Positions 46,878 through 55,336 of a stretch of DNA of 64,000 bases are shown here, one piece after another. A program made the position numbers and the translations under genes. Location of the stretch: NCBI RefSeq assembly GCF_034424155.1, contig NZ_CP139992.1:3736012-3800011 (forward strand), in the 5' to 3' direction. The first letter of the stretch is position 1, and every line of letters begins with the position of its first letter. Below the pieces are notes generated by a model that made no database searches, had not been told where the DNA came from, and was given only the letters and a program-made list of their open reading frames with translations. The DNA is from Hafnia alvei (GTDB lineage Bacteria; Pseudomonadota; Gammaproteobacteria; Enterobacterales; Enterobacteriaceae).

Positions 46878-46904
46878 TGGGATCGCAATGTCTAGACGAT
46901 CCCA
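46878..46904 (-). terminator. Possible terminator of setA
   Basis: TGGGATCG/CGATCCCA forms an 8-bp stem with an 11-nt loop, just after setA. The following minus-strand bases (TTTAACTGC) are only weakly T-rich. Confidence 0.5.
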
Positions 46905-46915
46905 CCGGTCTCACA

Positions 46916-48094
46916 CTAAGCCTCTCGAACACGAGAACACAGAATTAAGGCCACAATCGCCAGCGCCGCCGCCAGCCAATAAACCGCATGATGCCCCAAG
47001 GTTTCAGCTAATGCGCCTTGCAGAACGCCTGCCATAATCACGCCGGTTGAAATACTGTTGGTAAATAACGTGGTCGCGCTGCCCGCCCTACCCGGCATCA
47101 AATCCTGAAAATAGAGCATGCCAATACCGGCAATAATGCCAATGAAAACGGCGTTAAACAGCTGTAATACCATCAGTGCCAGCTTAAATTTAAACAGCAC
47201 CAAACCCGCATAAAACAAGACGCCGGCCGCCACCGCAAACAGCATCATGTTACGTTTGCCAAAGCGTTTAACGTAGTAGCCCGCCAGAATCATGGCCGGA
47301 ATTTCTAGACCCGCTGCGGTGCCCATCAACAGTCCAGCCAAATTCTCCGGCAGGCCGAGATCTTGCGTGATATACAGCGGCATATCAATAATATACATGG
47401 TGTTGCAGGTCCACATCAGCATCGAGGATATGAACAGCAGAACCACATTCTTGTCACCAAACGCATTAGTTGGAATGACAACCGCTTCGCCCACGCTTTC
47501 AGTTCGCGGCATTGACGGTAACATCAACGCCACCAGCACGATCGCCAACACGAATACGCCTGCGGCAATCAGATACATAAACGTAAAGCCGTAGTTCAGC
47601 GCCAGCATAAACGACAACGGCGGGCCGATAACCCATGCTAAAGAAAGCTGCGCACGCATCACCGAACTAAACATCACCACTTCACTCGCCGAGCGATCGG
47701 CATATTCACGTGCCAAAGCAAAAATCTGCGGCATTCCCGTATTCGCTAGCGCGGCTAAAAATACCCCAGCGGAAATCAGCAGCAAATAACTGCGGCAAAA
47801 AGCGAATAGCAGGCAGTTTCCAACCGCCATAGCGCAGCAAAACATAATCAGTTTACGGCGATCGCCCTGACGATCGGATCGTTTCGCCAGCAGGAAGCTC
47901 ACCGCGATCCCCACGATCGCATTGACGGTATAAAACAGCCCAACCCACAGCGGGCGAACCTTAACCTCTGTCGTCAAAAATAGGCTAAGCGTGGGAGCCT
48001 GAAGCGCGCCCGCAATCCCCGTCAGAAAGGCAACAATAAGAAACGCGGCATAGATAGGGTTAATTCGACGGCGGGCAGTCAACAAAGAGGTCAT
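46916..48094 (-). CDS. setA: Sugar efflux transporter SetA
   Basis: SetA is a major facilitator protein that exports glucose, lactose and non-metabolisable analogues. In E. coli it helps relieve glucose-phosphate stress. The 392-aa protein has about 12 transmembrane helices and the MFS loop AKRSDRQGDRRKLIM near residue 70. NTGMPQIFALAREYAD and the C-terminal FQDLMPGRAGSATTLF are further Set-family blocks. Just upstream on the same strand lies the SgrS sRNA, and the divergent sgrR follows, the same locus logic as in E. coli. Confidence 0.94.
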   Translation of the reverse strand: MTSLLTARRRINPIYAAFLIVAFLTGIAGALQAPTLSLFLTTEVKVRPLWVGLFYTVNAIVGIAVSFLLAKRSDRQGDRRKLIMFCCAMAVGNCLLFAFCRSYLLLISAGVFLAALANTGMPQIFALAREYADRSASEVVMFSSVMRAQLSLAWVIGPPLSFMLALNYGFTFMYLIAAGVFVLAIVLVALMLPSMPRTESVGEAVVIPTNAFGDKNVVLLFISSMLMWTCNTMYIIDMPLYITQDLGLPENLAGLLMGTAAGLEIPAMILAGYYVKRFGKRNMMLFAVAAGVLFYAGLVLFKFKLALMVLQLFNAVFIGIIAGIGMLYFQDLMPGRAGSATTLFTNSISTGVIMAGVLQGALAETLGHHAVYWLAAALAIVALILCSRVREA

Positions 48095-48156
48095 CCTGAT
48101 TTCCTAAGCTGGCATGAGCAAATACGGCGTGTCGTACGATAACAGAACACGGATAT

Positions 48157-48262
48157 AAAAAAACCAGCAGGTAAACCTGCTGGTCGGTGAAAAGCACCAT
48201 TACTCAGAAACACTCTTTGATGTCGGAGAGACAAATGATTACTCACCTCTTTCTCTTTCATC
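48157..48262 (-). ncRNA. sgrS: SgrS small RNA (short form lacking sgrT)
   Basis: SgrS is an Hfq-dependent sRNA that blocks ptsG translation during glucose-phosphate stress. The conserved 3' part is clear on the minus strand: AGTGTTTCTGAGTAATGGTGC, the ptsG-pairing segment whose complement is GCACCATTACTCAGAAACACT. It is followed by a GGTG/CACC hairpin and the terminator stem ACCAGCAGG/CCTGCTGGT with seven U residues (48157-48184). A GATAAT -10 (48270-48275) places the 5' end near the G at 48262 (GATGAAAG, like E. coli). The RNA would be about 106 nt, against 227 nt in E. coli, with no SgrT ORF. Confidence 0.85.
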
Positions 48263-48330
48263 TGCTGAAATTATCTGCGTAATATAGGGAAAGAAAAATT
48301 GATAGCTTTACCTAAAAAGGTTCCTCTTTT

Positions 48331-50049
48331 ATGGCGACATCGCGCTTACAACATCAGTTCATTCGTTTATGGCAAAGCTTTAAGGGCCAGTCTGCGGAAA
48401 CCACGCTGGGCGAGCTTGCAGAAACGCTAAGTTGTTCACGTCGTCATGTCAGAACCTTATTAAACTCGATGCAACAACAGGGTTGGCTGCATTGGCAGGC
48501 CGAGTCGGGCCGAGGAAAGCGCTCAACGCTCACGTTCCAGTCAACGGGCCTTCAGGTACAGCAGCTGCGCGCAGAGGAGTTGCTGGAGCAGGATCACATT
48601 GAGCAGTTGGTTCAACTGGTGGGCGACCGCAGCTCAGTACGCCAAATGCTACTCTCCCAGCTAGGCCGCAGCTTCCGTCAGGGTAAGCATATTCTGCGTA
48701 TTCTTTACTATCGCCCGTTGTTTAATCTGCTCCCGGGCACGCCAATGCGCCGCTCTGAAACCCATTTAGCGCGACAGATCTTCAGCGGGCTGACCCAGCT
48801 AAATGAGGAAAATGGGGAACTAGAATCCGATTTAGCTCATCACTGGCAGGCGATTACGCCTCTGCACTGGCGTTTCTATCTACGTCCCGCGATCCGTTTT
48901 CACCATGGGCGCGAACTCGAAATGATCGACGTGATCCAATCGCTCGAGCGTTTACGCGATCAGCCGTTATTTTCACATCTTAAAACGATCACTTCACCCA
49001 ATCCTTACGTCATCGATATCCACTTAAGCACGCCCGATGCATGGCTACCTTGGCTGCTGGGCAGCGTCAGCGCCATGATCCTGCCACACGAGTGGCAATC
49101 ATTACCAAACTTCACGCGCTCGCCTATCGGCACCGGTCCTTATCAGGTGGTACGCAACACGCAGACGCAACTGAAAATCCGAGCTTACGACGACTACTTT
49201 GGTTTCCGCGCGCTGATTGACGAAGTTAACATCTGGGTTTTACCTGAAATTTCGGAGGAATTGGTTCATGCAGGCGTGCAGCTACAATCCGATGATACGG
49301 GAAAAGATGAGTTGGAAAGCCGCTTGGAAGAAGGCTGCTACTTTATGCTGTTTGACCAACGTTCACCGCTGACCTCCGATCCCGCAGTGCGCGAATGGCT
49401 CTGTCAGGTCATGACGCCAATTGCCCTGCTCAATAAAGCAGGAAAAATTCATCAGCGTTACTGGTCTCCGGCCTACGGCATCCTGCCGCGCTGGCACCAT
49501 AATTTATTGATCAGTGAAAATAAAAAACCAGAGCATCTGACTCATCTAACGTTAACGGTCTACACCAAACATTCTGAATTCTACGCCATCTATTTAGCGC
49601 TTAAGCCGCTGCTGGCCGAATATGGCGTTGAGCTCACCATGCAGGAGATCAGCTACAGCCGCTGGCACGAAGGCGATGCGCAAAGCGATCTCTGGGTCGG
49701 CAGTGCCAATTTCTATTTGCCGTTAGAGTTTTCTGTTTTTTCAATGCTCTATGAACTTCCCTTGCTCCAGCACTGCCTCAGCGGTGATTTACAGCAAGAC
49801 GCCAGCCGATGGCGCAACAATGCCCTGCCCATGGCCGAATGGTGCCAACGCTTGGTGCAAGAACATCAGCTTCATCCCCTGTTCCATCATTGGCTAAAAC
49901 TGCACGGACAACACAGCATGCGCGGCGTACGCATGAATACGCTCGGCTGGTTCGATTTCAAATCCGCGTGGTTCTCCCCGCCGGAGCTTCCCTCCGACAG
50001 TCATGTGCATGAATTAACCGTTTCAACCGGTTGTGAAAAACCTCGGTAA
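48331..50049 (+). CDS. sgrR: Transcriptional activator SgrR
   Basis: SgrR activates sgrS and represses its own gene during sugar-phosphate stress. The 572-aa protein has an N-terminal winged helix-turn-helix ([20 protein letters not shown], near residues 21-40). An extensive region resembling ABC transporter solute-binding proteins follows, from about residue 115 ([22 protein letters not shown]). It contains blocks such as [19 protein letters not shown] and [10 protein letters not shown]. It diverges from SgrS-setA and is followed by the thiamine locus in E. coli order. Confidence 0.95.
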   Translation: MATSRLQHQFIRLWQSFKGQSAETTLGELAETLSCSRRHVRTLLNSMQQQGWLHWQAESGRGKRSTLTFQSTGLQVQQLRAEELLEQDHIEQLVQLVGDRSSVRQMLLSQLGRSFRQGKHILRILYYRPLFNLLPGTPMRRSETHLARQIFSGLTQLNEENGELESDLAHHWQAITPLHWRFYLRPAIRFHHGRELEMIDVIQSLERLRDQPLFSHLKTITSPNPYVIDIHLSTPDAWLPWLLGSVSAMILPHEWQSLPNFTRSPIGTGPYQVVRNTQTQLKIRAYDDYFGFRALIDEVNIWVLPEISEELVHAGVQLQSDDTGKDELESRLEEGCYFMLFDQRSPLTSDPAVREWLCQVMTPIALLNKAGKIHQRYWSPAYGILPRWHHNLLISENKKPEHLTHLTLTVYTKHSEFYAIYLALKPLLAEYGVELTMQEISYSRWHEGDAQSDLWVGSANFYLPLEFSVFSMLYELPLLQHCLSGDLQQDASRWRNNALPMAEWCQRLVQEHQLHPLFHHWLKLHGQHSMRGVRMNTLGWFDFKSAWFSPPELPSDSHVHELTVSTGCEKPR

Positions 50050-50099
50050 CGTTATTAATCCTTTCTAATAACAGAGGCTCTCTTTACAATAGCGCCCTG

Positions 50100-50326
50100 T
50101 TCTCAACGGGGTGCAAAAAAATAGACCGGTAATTTCCATCGCCGATCTAAAAACGTCGCGAGCTGCGTTCAGCAGGTGTCGGACAGCGCGGAAGAACCGG
50201 AGCATACACAAAGTATGTGAGGATTCTGAGCACTGCCCGACATCAGATCAACGCCTGCGCAGCACGTTTTTGCTGAGAGAAACCCGTCGAACCTGATCCG
50301 GCTAACACCGGCGGAGGGATTTGAGA
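50100..50326 (+). promoter_or_regulatory. TPP riboswitch with expanded P3 arm upstream of thiBPQ
   Basis: All conserved parts of the THI element are present. P1 is TCTCAA (50101-50106) with TTGAGA (50321-50326). GGGGTGC is at 50108-50114 and GCTGAGA at 50272-50278. ACCCG and the THI box CTGATCCGGCTAACACCGGC, then GGAGGGA, follow (about 50283-50319). In E. coli thiB only a short loop separates GGGGTGC from GCTGAGA. Here 157 nt lie between them, including a 123-nt palindrome (listed separately). The extra RNA would fold as an extension of the P3 stem, so ligand binding may persist. The leader to thiB (GGAG at 50374-50377) probably forms the expression platform. Confidence 0.9.
50149..50271. repeat. 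123-bp near-palindromic MITE-like element inside the TPP riboswitch
   Basis: The termini are perfect 8-bp inverted repeats, AAAAACGT (50149-50156) and ACGTTTTT (50264-50271). The two arms remain alignable throughout, for example GTGTCGGACAGCGC against the reverse complement ATGTCGGGCAGTGC. The apex is CATAC-ACAAA-GTATG. It has no coding capacity of its own. Size and shape are like the enterobacterial ERIC/MITE class, but the sequence is not ERIC. No second copy was noticed in this window. Confidence 0.75.
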
Positions 50327-50383
50327 GTGTACCCACGCTTGCTCAAAGACCTTTGCGACCTGACTTAACTCACGGAGTGCAAA

Positions 50384-51379
50384 GTGTTGAAACGATTGAT
50401 TCCTGCCTTAATGCTGATCGCCGCACCTATGCTGGCTCACAGCGCTGATAAACCTGTTCTCACTGTTTATACCTACGATTCTTTTGCCGCTGAATGGGGC
50501 CCTGGCCCAAAGGTGAAAGCGGCGTTTGAAAAAGAGTGTGGCTGCGAGCTGAAGTTTGTGGCGCTAGAAGACGGCGTTTCGGTGCTTAACCGAGTCCGCA
50601 TGGAAGGCAAAAAAAGCAGCGCCGATGTGGTGTTGGGATTGGACAACAATTTGGTGCAGGCTGCCGAGAAAACCGGCCTGTTTGTGCCTAGCGAAGTCGA
50701 TACTCAGTCGCTCACCGTTCCCGGTGGTTGGCAGAATAAAACCTTTGTGCCTTATGACTACGGCTACTTCGCTTTCGTTTACAACAAAAACACGCTGAAA
50801 AACCCACCCACCAGTTTGAAACAGTTGGTCGATGGCCCTGAAAAATGGAAAGTGATCTATCAAGATCCGCGCACCAGCACGCCGGGGTTAGGTTTAATGC
50901 TTTGGATGCAAAAGGTTTACGGCAATGACGCTCCGCAGGCGTGGCAAAAACTGGCGAAGAAAACCGTGACGGTGACCAAAGGCTGGAGTGAAGCCTACGG
51001 CCTGTTCTTGAAAGGCGAAGCGGATTTGGTACTGAGCTACACCACGTCACCGGCGTATCACATTATCGAAGAGAAAAAAGATAACTACGCAGCCGCCGAA
51101 TTTAGCGAAGGTCACTATTTACAGGTGGAAGTTGCAGCTCAGCTCGCCGGTAGCAAGCAGCCACAGCTGGCACAGAAATTTATGCAGTTTATTACCACTC
51201 CGGCTTTCCAGAACGAAATGCCAACCGGCAACTGGATGTATCCGGTGATTAAAACCACGCTGCCTGCGGGGTTTGAACAGCTTAACGTTCCAGCAAAAGC
51301 CTTAGAATTTACGCCTGCCGAAGTGGCTCAAAACCGCGCAACATGGATCCGCTCATGGCAAGCCGCCGTCAGCCGTTAA
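50384..51379 (+). CDS. thiB: Thiamine-binding periplasmic protein
   Basis: ThiB (TbpA) is the periplasmic receptor for thiamine, TMP and TPP. The 331-aa protein starts at a GTG with GGAG 6 nt upstream. A Sec signal peptide (MLKRLIPALMLIAAPMLAHS, cleaved near residue 20) is followed by the mature start DKPVLTVYTYDSFAAEWGPG. Conserved binding-protein segments include DVVLGLDNNLVQAAEKTGLF and DYGYFAFVYN. It is first in the riboswitch-controlled thiBPQ operon and overlaps thiP by 25 nt. Confidence 0.97.
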   Translation: MLKRLIPALMLIAAPMLAHSADKPVLTVYTYDSFAAEWGPGPKVKAAFEKECGCELKFVALEDGVSVLNRVRMEGKKSSADVVLGLDNNLVQAAEKTGLFVPSEVDTQSLTVPGGWQNKTFVPYDYGYFAFVYNKNTLKNPPTSLKQLVDGPEKWKVIYQDPRTSTPGLGLMLWMQKVYGNDAPQAWQKLAKKTVTVTKGWSEAYGLFLKGEADLVLSYTTSPAYHIIEEKKDNYAAAEFSEGHYLQVEVAAQLAGSKQPQLAQKFMQFITTPAFQNEMPTGNWMYPVIKTTLPAGFEQLNVPAKALEFTPAEVAQNRATWIRSWQAAVSR

Positions 51380-52959
51380 TTCCTTTCTGGTTAATCCCTG
51401 GATTGTTCGCAGCGGTAGCAATTATTGCCATCGCTGCGGCGTCTTTCGGTTCACTCTGGCGTCATGCGCCAGCGTCGGATTGGCGTAGCCTGTGGCAAGA
51501 CGATTATCTGTGGCACGTTATTCGTTTTACCTTCTGGCAGGCATTTCTCTCTGCCGTTTGCTCGGTTATTCCCGCTATTTTGCTGGCTCGGGCGCTGTTT
51601 CGCCGCCGCTTTTTAGGCCGCCAGCTATTGCTGCGTCTGTGCGCTATGACGCTGGTATTGCCTGTGCTGGTCGCGGTCTTTGGGATCCTCAGCGTGTACG
51701 GCAGACAGGGCTGGCTGGCACAAATTTGTCAGTTCCTCGGCCTTGAGTACACTTTTTCACCCTATGGCTTACAGGGTATTTTGCTGGCGCATATTTTCTT
51801 TAATCTACCGCTCGCAGCGCGTTTGTTGCTTCAGGCCTTAGAAAATATCCCGACCGAACAGCGCCAACTGGCTGCACAGCTTGGTATGAACAGCTGGCAG
51901 CAGTTTCGTTTTGTCGAATGGCCTTATCTACGCCGCCAAATTCTGCCCGCCGGTGCGCTGATATTTATGTTGTGCTTTGCCAGCTTTGCCACCGTGCTTT
52001 CTCTCGGCGGCGGCCCGCAGGCAACCACTATCGAGCTGGCGATCTATCAAGCCTTAAGCTACGACTACGATCTCAGCCGCGCCGCACTGCTGGCCATACT
52101 GCAATTGCTATGCTGTTTAGGCTTAGTTTTGCTGAGTCAAAAACTTAGCGGCATTCTGCCTGTTGGCCATACGCGAGCATTAAAATGGCGTAATCCCGTC
52201 GATACTTTGGCTGCGCGATTGCTGGATAGCTGCGTGATTTTCTGCGCGCTGTTGCTTATCCTTCCCCCGCTGCTCGCGGTGATAGCAGACGGCGCGAATC
52301 ATGCGTTTGCCAGCGTACTGACTCAACCCGTGCTATGGCAGGCAACATTTACATCGCTCAAAATTGCGTTAGGCGCAGGCCTGCTGGCCGTAACGCTGAC
52401 GATGATGTTGCTATGGAGCAGCCGTGAACTTCTGCTACGCCAGCATCGCTGGTTAGGACAAGGCATGGAACTGACCGGAATGCTGATATTAGCCATGCCC
52501 GGTATTGTGCTCGCAACAGGCTTCTTTTTACTGCTCACCGATACCATTGGCATTCCACAATCGGCCTACGGACTGGTGATTTTAACCAACGCGCTAATGG
52601 CCATTCCTTACGCGCTTAAAGTGTTAGAAAACCCCATGCGCGATTTGGCCGAGCGCTACAATCCTCTCTGCCTGTCGCTGCGAATTCAGGGGCTTAACCG
52701 ATTAAGGCTGATAGAACTGCGCGCGCTTAAACGCCCGCTCTCTCAAGCTATGGCCTTTGCCTGCGTGCTGTCATTGGGCGATTTTGGCGTAGTTGCGCTG
52801 TTTGGCAACGAGCAATTCCGTACGCTGCCGTTCTACCTGTATCAGCAAATCGGGGCCTACCGTAGCCAAGACGGCGCGGTCACCGCGCTATTATTACTGA
52901 TCCTGTGTTTCTTACTTTTCACTCTGCTGGAACGTCTTCCGGGGCGAGATAAATCATGA
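51355..52959 (+). CDS. thiP: Thiamine ABC transporter permease
   Basis: ThiP is the fused two-domain inner-membrane permease of the thiamine importer. The start chosen is the ATG at 51355 ([16 protein letters not shown]), aligning with the E. coli N-terminus; an ATG 4 codons upstream is also possible. The 534-aa protein has about 12 transmembrane helices and two EAA loops. The first is near residue 165 ([20 protein letters not shown]). The second is near 445 ([22 protein letters not shown]). It overlaps thiQ by 4 nt. Confidence 0.97.
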   Translation: MASRRQPLIPFWLIPGLFAAVAIIAIAAASFGSLWRHAPASDWRSLWQDDYLWHVIRFTFWQAFLSAVCSVIPAILLARALFRRRFLGRQLLLRLCAMTLVLPVLVAVFGILSVYGRQGWLAQICQFLGLEYTFSPYGLQGILLAHIFFNLPLAARLLLQALENIPTEQRQLAAQLGMNSWQQFRFVEWPYLRRQILPAGALIFMLCFASFATVLSLGGGPQATTIELAIYQALSYDYDLSRAALLAILQLLCCLGLVLLSQKLSGILPVGHTRALKWRNPVDTLAARLLDSCVIFCALLLILPPLLAVIADGANHAFASVLTQPVLWQATFTSLKIALGAGLLAVTLTMMLLWSSRELLLRQHRWLGQGMELTGMLILAMPGIVLATGFFLLLTDTIGIPQSAYGLVILTNALMAIPYALKVLENPMRDLAERYNPLCLSLRIQGLNRLRLIELRALKRPLSQAMAFACVLSLGDFGVVALFGNEQFRTLPFYLYQQIGAYRSQDGAVTALLLLILCFLLFTLLERLPGRDKS

Positions 52960-53651
52960 TTACGCTGAACGATCTCACTTATATCTATGAGCATCAGCCG
53001 ATGCGTTTTTCACTTAACATCTCTGACGGAGAACGCGTGGCCATTTTGGGCCCGAGCGGTGCGGGAAAAAGTACGCTGCTTGCCTTGATTGCTGGGTTTT
53101 TAATGGCCGATCAAGGCGTCGTCACGTTAGATGGCGTGAATCATACCCATACGCCGCCGTCCAAACGTCCGGTATCAATGCTGTTCCAAGAGAACAACTT
53201 GTTTTCTCATCTAAGCATTGAGCAAAATCTAGGGTTGGGGTTAGATACGGGATTACGCCTAAATGGCGCGCAGAAAAAGCGCTTGAATGAGATTGCCCAG
53301 CAGGTGGGAATTCTTGATTACCTACCGCGATTGCCATCGCAGCTTTCCGGTGGTCAGCGACAACGCGCCGCGCTGGCTCGCTGTTTGTTACGCGACCAGC
53401 CTATTTTACTGCTCGACGAGCCTTTTTCCGCGCTCGATCCCGCGCTGAGGGGAGAAATGCTACAGCTGTTAGATCAGGTTTGTTCAGAGCAAAATCTCAC
53501 CCTGCTGATGGTGTCACATAATCTCGATGATGCAGCACGCATCGCTACGCGTACTTTGTTGGTTGCCGATGGACGCATTGCCTATGACGGCACCACTCAA
53601 GATCTGTTAGATGGAAAAGATCCGGCGGCTGCAGCGTTGCTTGGGCGGTAG
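52956..53651 (+). CDS. thiQ: Thiamine ABC transporter ATPase
   Basis: ThiQ energises thiamine import. The 231-aa ABC ATPase has Walker [11 protein letters not shown] near residue 32, the Q-loop [12 protein letters not shown] near 77, the signature [16 protein letters not shown] near 130, and Walker [14 protein letters not shown] near 149. The H-loop is VSHNLDDA. It starts within the thiP stop codon (ATGA) and converges on yabI with only 7 bp between them. Confidence 0.97.
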   Translation: MITLNDLTYIYEHQPMRFSLNISDGERVAILGPSGAGKSTLLALIAGFLMADQGVVTLDGVNHTHTPPSKRPVSMLFQENNLFSHLSIEQNLGLGLDTGLRLNGAQKKRLNEIAQQVGILDYLPRLPSQLSGGQRQRAALARCLLRDQPILLLDEPFSALDPALRGEMLQLLDQVCSEQNLTLLMVSHNLDDAARIATRTLLVADGRIAYDGTTQDLLDGKDPAAAALLGR

Positions 53652-53658
53652 CGCCGTT

Positions 53659-54426
53659 TTAAAACTGAATCACCTTCCACAGCAGTGAACGATAGATTGG
53701 CATCAGCGGATGGTTATGCATCAGCACAAAGCTCACGACAGCGGCTATCCACATGGCAACGGTTGCAATACGCAGGCGCAGTGGTGTAAGCCACTGAGAC
53801 AGTTTATCCGCCGAGCGTTTACCCTCGCGCCACCAGCGCCAACTCAGCCATGCCGCAAGCCAAATCGAAACCACCACCAGCGCCAATAACACTTTAAATA
53901 ACGTGCTGCCGCTGCCTGCCGGTATATCAATCGCGACACCGGCTAAAATCCCCGGTAGGAAATAAATCGGCGGCCACGTGATACAGCCAATAATATTAGG
54001 TGGAATAAATTTGCGCGGAGGTAGCGCCAGCATGCCCGCAACCATCGGTACAACCGGCCGCGTTGGACCAACAAAACGACCAATCAGCACTGTCATCATG
54101 CTATGGCGATGAAGAGCATGTTCGGTTCTATCGAGCAGCGCTTTGTTCTTCTTGATAAATGACCATCGATGGAGCGGCTCTTTGAAAGCGCGGCCAATAA
54201 AATAGGAAATCCAATCGCCGGCAAAACACGCCAGAATCCCCACGCCCCACGCATAGTAGAAATTCACCTGTCCGCTGCCAATTAATGCGCCCAGCGTTGC
54301 CATCATTACCGTACCTGGTAAAAGCAGCCCGACCAATGCTAAAGACTCTAAAAACGCCACTAAAAACACGGCGATCAGAGAGTAGGTTACCGATTGGGTC
54401 ACCAAGTGTTGCAGGTACGCTTCCAT
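53659..54426 (-). CDS. yabI: DedA-family inner-membrane protein YabI
   Basis: YabI belongs to the DedA family of membrane proteins, implicated in membrane lipid homeostasis and possibly undecaprenyl-phosphate or phospholipid flipping. The 255-aa protein shows the DedA hallmarks PGTVMMATLGALIGSG near residue 37, the FAGDWISYFIGR motif near 68, and GRFVGPTRPVVPMVAGM near 116-132. About six hydrophobic segments are visible. In E. coli it is adjacent to thiQ and araC; here araC is absent. Confidence 0.93.
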   Translation of the reverse strand: MEAYLQHLVTQSVTYSLIAVFLVAFLESLALVGLLLPGTVMMATLGALIGSGQVNFYYAWGVGILACFAGDWISYFIGRAFKEPLHRWSFIKKNKALLDRTEHALHRHSMMTVLIGRFVGPTRPVVPMVAGMLALPPRKFIPPNIIGCITWPPIYFLPGILAGVAIDIPAGSGSTLFKVLLALVVVSIWLAAWLSWRWWREGKRSADKLSQWLTPLRLRIATVAMWIAAVVSFVLMHNHPLMPIYRSLLWKVIQF

Positions 54427-54864
54427 AATTCTTCCACCGGAAATAATGAGCCAGCGATTTTGCGGAGCCGACCGTTTGCCGTCAACCTATCATTGCGGGG
54501 ATAAACGTTTATTTACAAATGAGTAACTTAATGAGTATAGGTAATGGTGGGGGTTTTGGAGCAGCGACTTTATAGGTGCGGTGTTACGTACGCAGCTCAT
54601 CTATAGAGGTGCTGTGTGATATTACGTACGCCTAACGCATCGGTGCTAATCTCAATATCGTGCAGACGTCCGTGCTAGGGGGCTCACCGCCGCCCCCTAG
54701 CGACCCGGCTCGGCACCGTCCCTCAGCCTGCTACGCAGGTTCCTTCATCTCGTCATTTCGGTTTTAACGGAACGAACGGCAATCGCCATCCTGGCTCCTC
54801 CGTTCTTTCGCCGACGTCCCTGTCGGCGAATCCTAACCTGCATTCCTCAATTCAGCTGAAGGAC

Positions 54865-54969
54865 AACGTGCCATATCAGGTCAACGTCAAAAGATAACAT
54901 TGCCCATCAACTCTTTTAGCTTTGGATTTTTAGCTTTTAGTTATGGCTGTTGACCTTCTCCGGCACGTT
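54865..54969. repeat. Inverted-repeat-bounded segment
   Basis: AACGTGCC-N6-GGTCAAC at 54865-54885 is inverted at 54949-54969 (GTTGACC-N6-GGCACGTT). The arms flank 63 bp of AT-richer DNA. This could be a small non-autonomous element or a cruciform. It is not a coding region. Confidence 0.55.
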
Positions 54970-55122
54970 ACCGTACAGCCGAACGAAAAACGACGGGTCA
55001 GCACGAGCCACAGGGATGTGGCGAGAGTCGTAGGGGCGCCGGGAGCGCCTCTGCGACGGTGCGGTTAAACCCATAGTTTGTAGAGAGGGAACCCGCGCAA
55101 GCGGGCTGGAAGGTGGTGCCAA

Positions 55123-55160
55123 GCCCGGATGCAAGGCGGCGGCGACTGAGCCGCCTTGCT
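55123..55160. repeat. Dispersed 38-bp hairpin repeat, copy 2
   Basis: This is the same sequence as at 92-129 with one loop mismatch (GACTGA in place of GATTGA). The perfect CAAGGCGGC/GCCGCCTTG stem is retained. Confidence 0.7.
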
Positions 55161-55275
55161 TGACCGCTTTCGCCCATAGCTAAATGGAAAAACATTGCTG
55201 ATAAGCGGGCGAAATTTTCACTATCCGTATATAGGCTTATTTAACTCGCCACAATGCGCCACCATCATAGACAAC

Positions 55276-55295
55276 CACTGTATAAATACTCATAC
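55276..55295 (+). promoter_or_regulatory. Possible LexA box upstream of polB
   Basis: CACTGTATAAATACTCATAC resembles the SOS operator CTG-N10-CAG, reading CTG-N10-CAT (55278-55293). The AT-rich centre begins TATAAATA. PolB is SOS-induced in E. coli from a comparable position. The degenerate right half makes this tentative. Confidence 0.5.
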
Positions 55296-55336
55296 TAGCT
55301 ATGTTCCCAACAACCTAATCGGTAAAAATCACCGCG

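Larger units (their letters stand above)
54427..55336. repeat. yabI-polB intergenic repeat mosaic (in place of ara genes)
   Basis: About 0.9 kb without a supported gene. It contains several hairpin and repeat modules. These are a CTAGGGGGC/GCCCCCTAG hairpin (54675-54700), a 21-bp inverted repeat pair (54865-54885 and 54949-54969), GC-rich segments near 55000-55120, and a 38-bp repeat shared with position 92. Short ORFs across this stretch (for example 54937-55195 minus) look like translated repeat DNA. In E. coli araC and araBAD occupy this interval; no trace of them was seen. Confidence 0.65.

Noticed and set aside
50149-50271. ERIC element
   Set aside because: The size (123 bp) and palindromic form are similar, but the arm and centre sequences do not match the ERIC consensus as remembered.
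50111-50296. 61-codon ORF across the thiB leader
   Set aside because: It covers the palindromic element and the riboswitch core; the sequence is explained by RNA structure, not coding.
54937-55195. Two overlapping minus-strand ORFs of 65 codons with Ser/Arg/Pro-rich products
   Set aside because: They lie wholly in the repeat mosaic between yabI and polB, overlap each other in different frames, have no clear ribosome-binding site, and translate palindromic repeat DNA.
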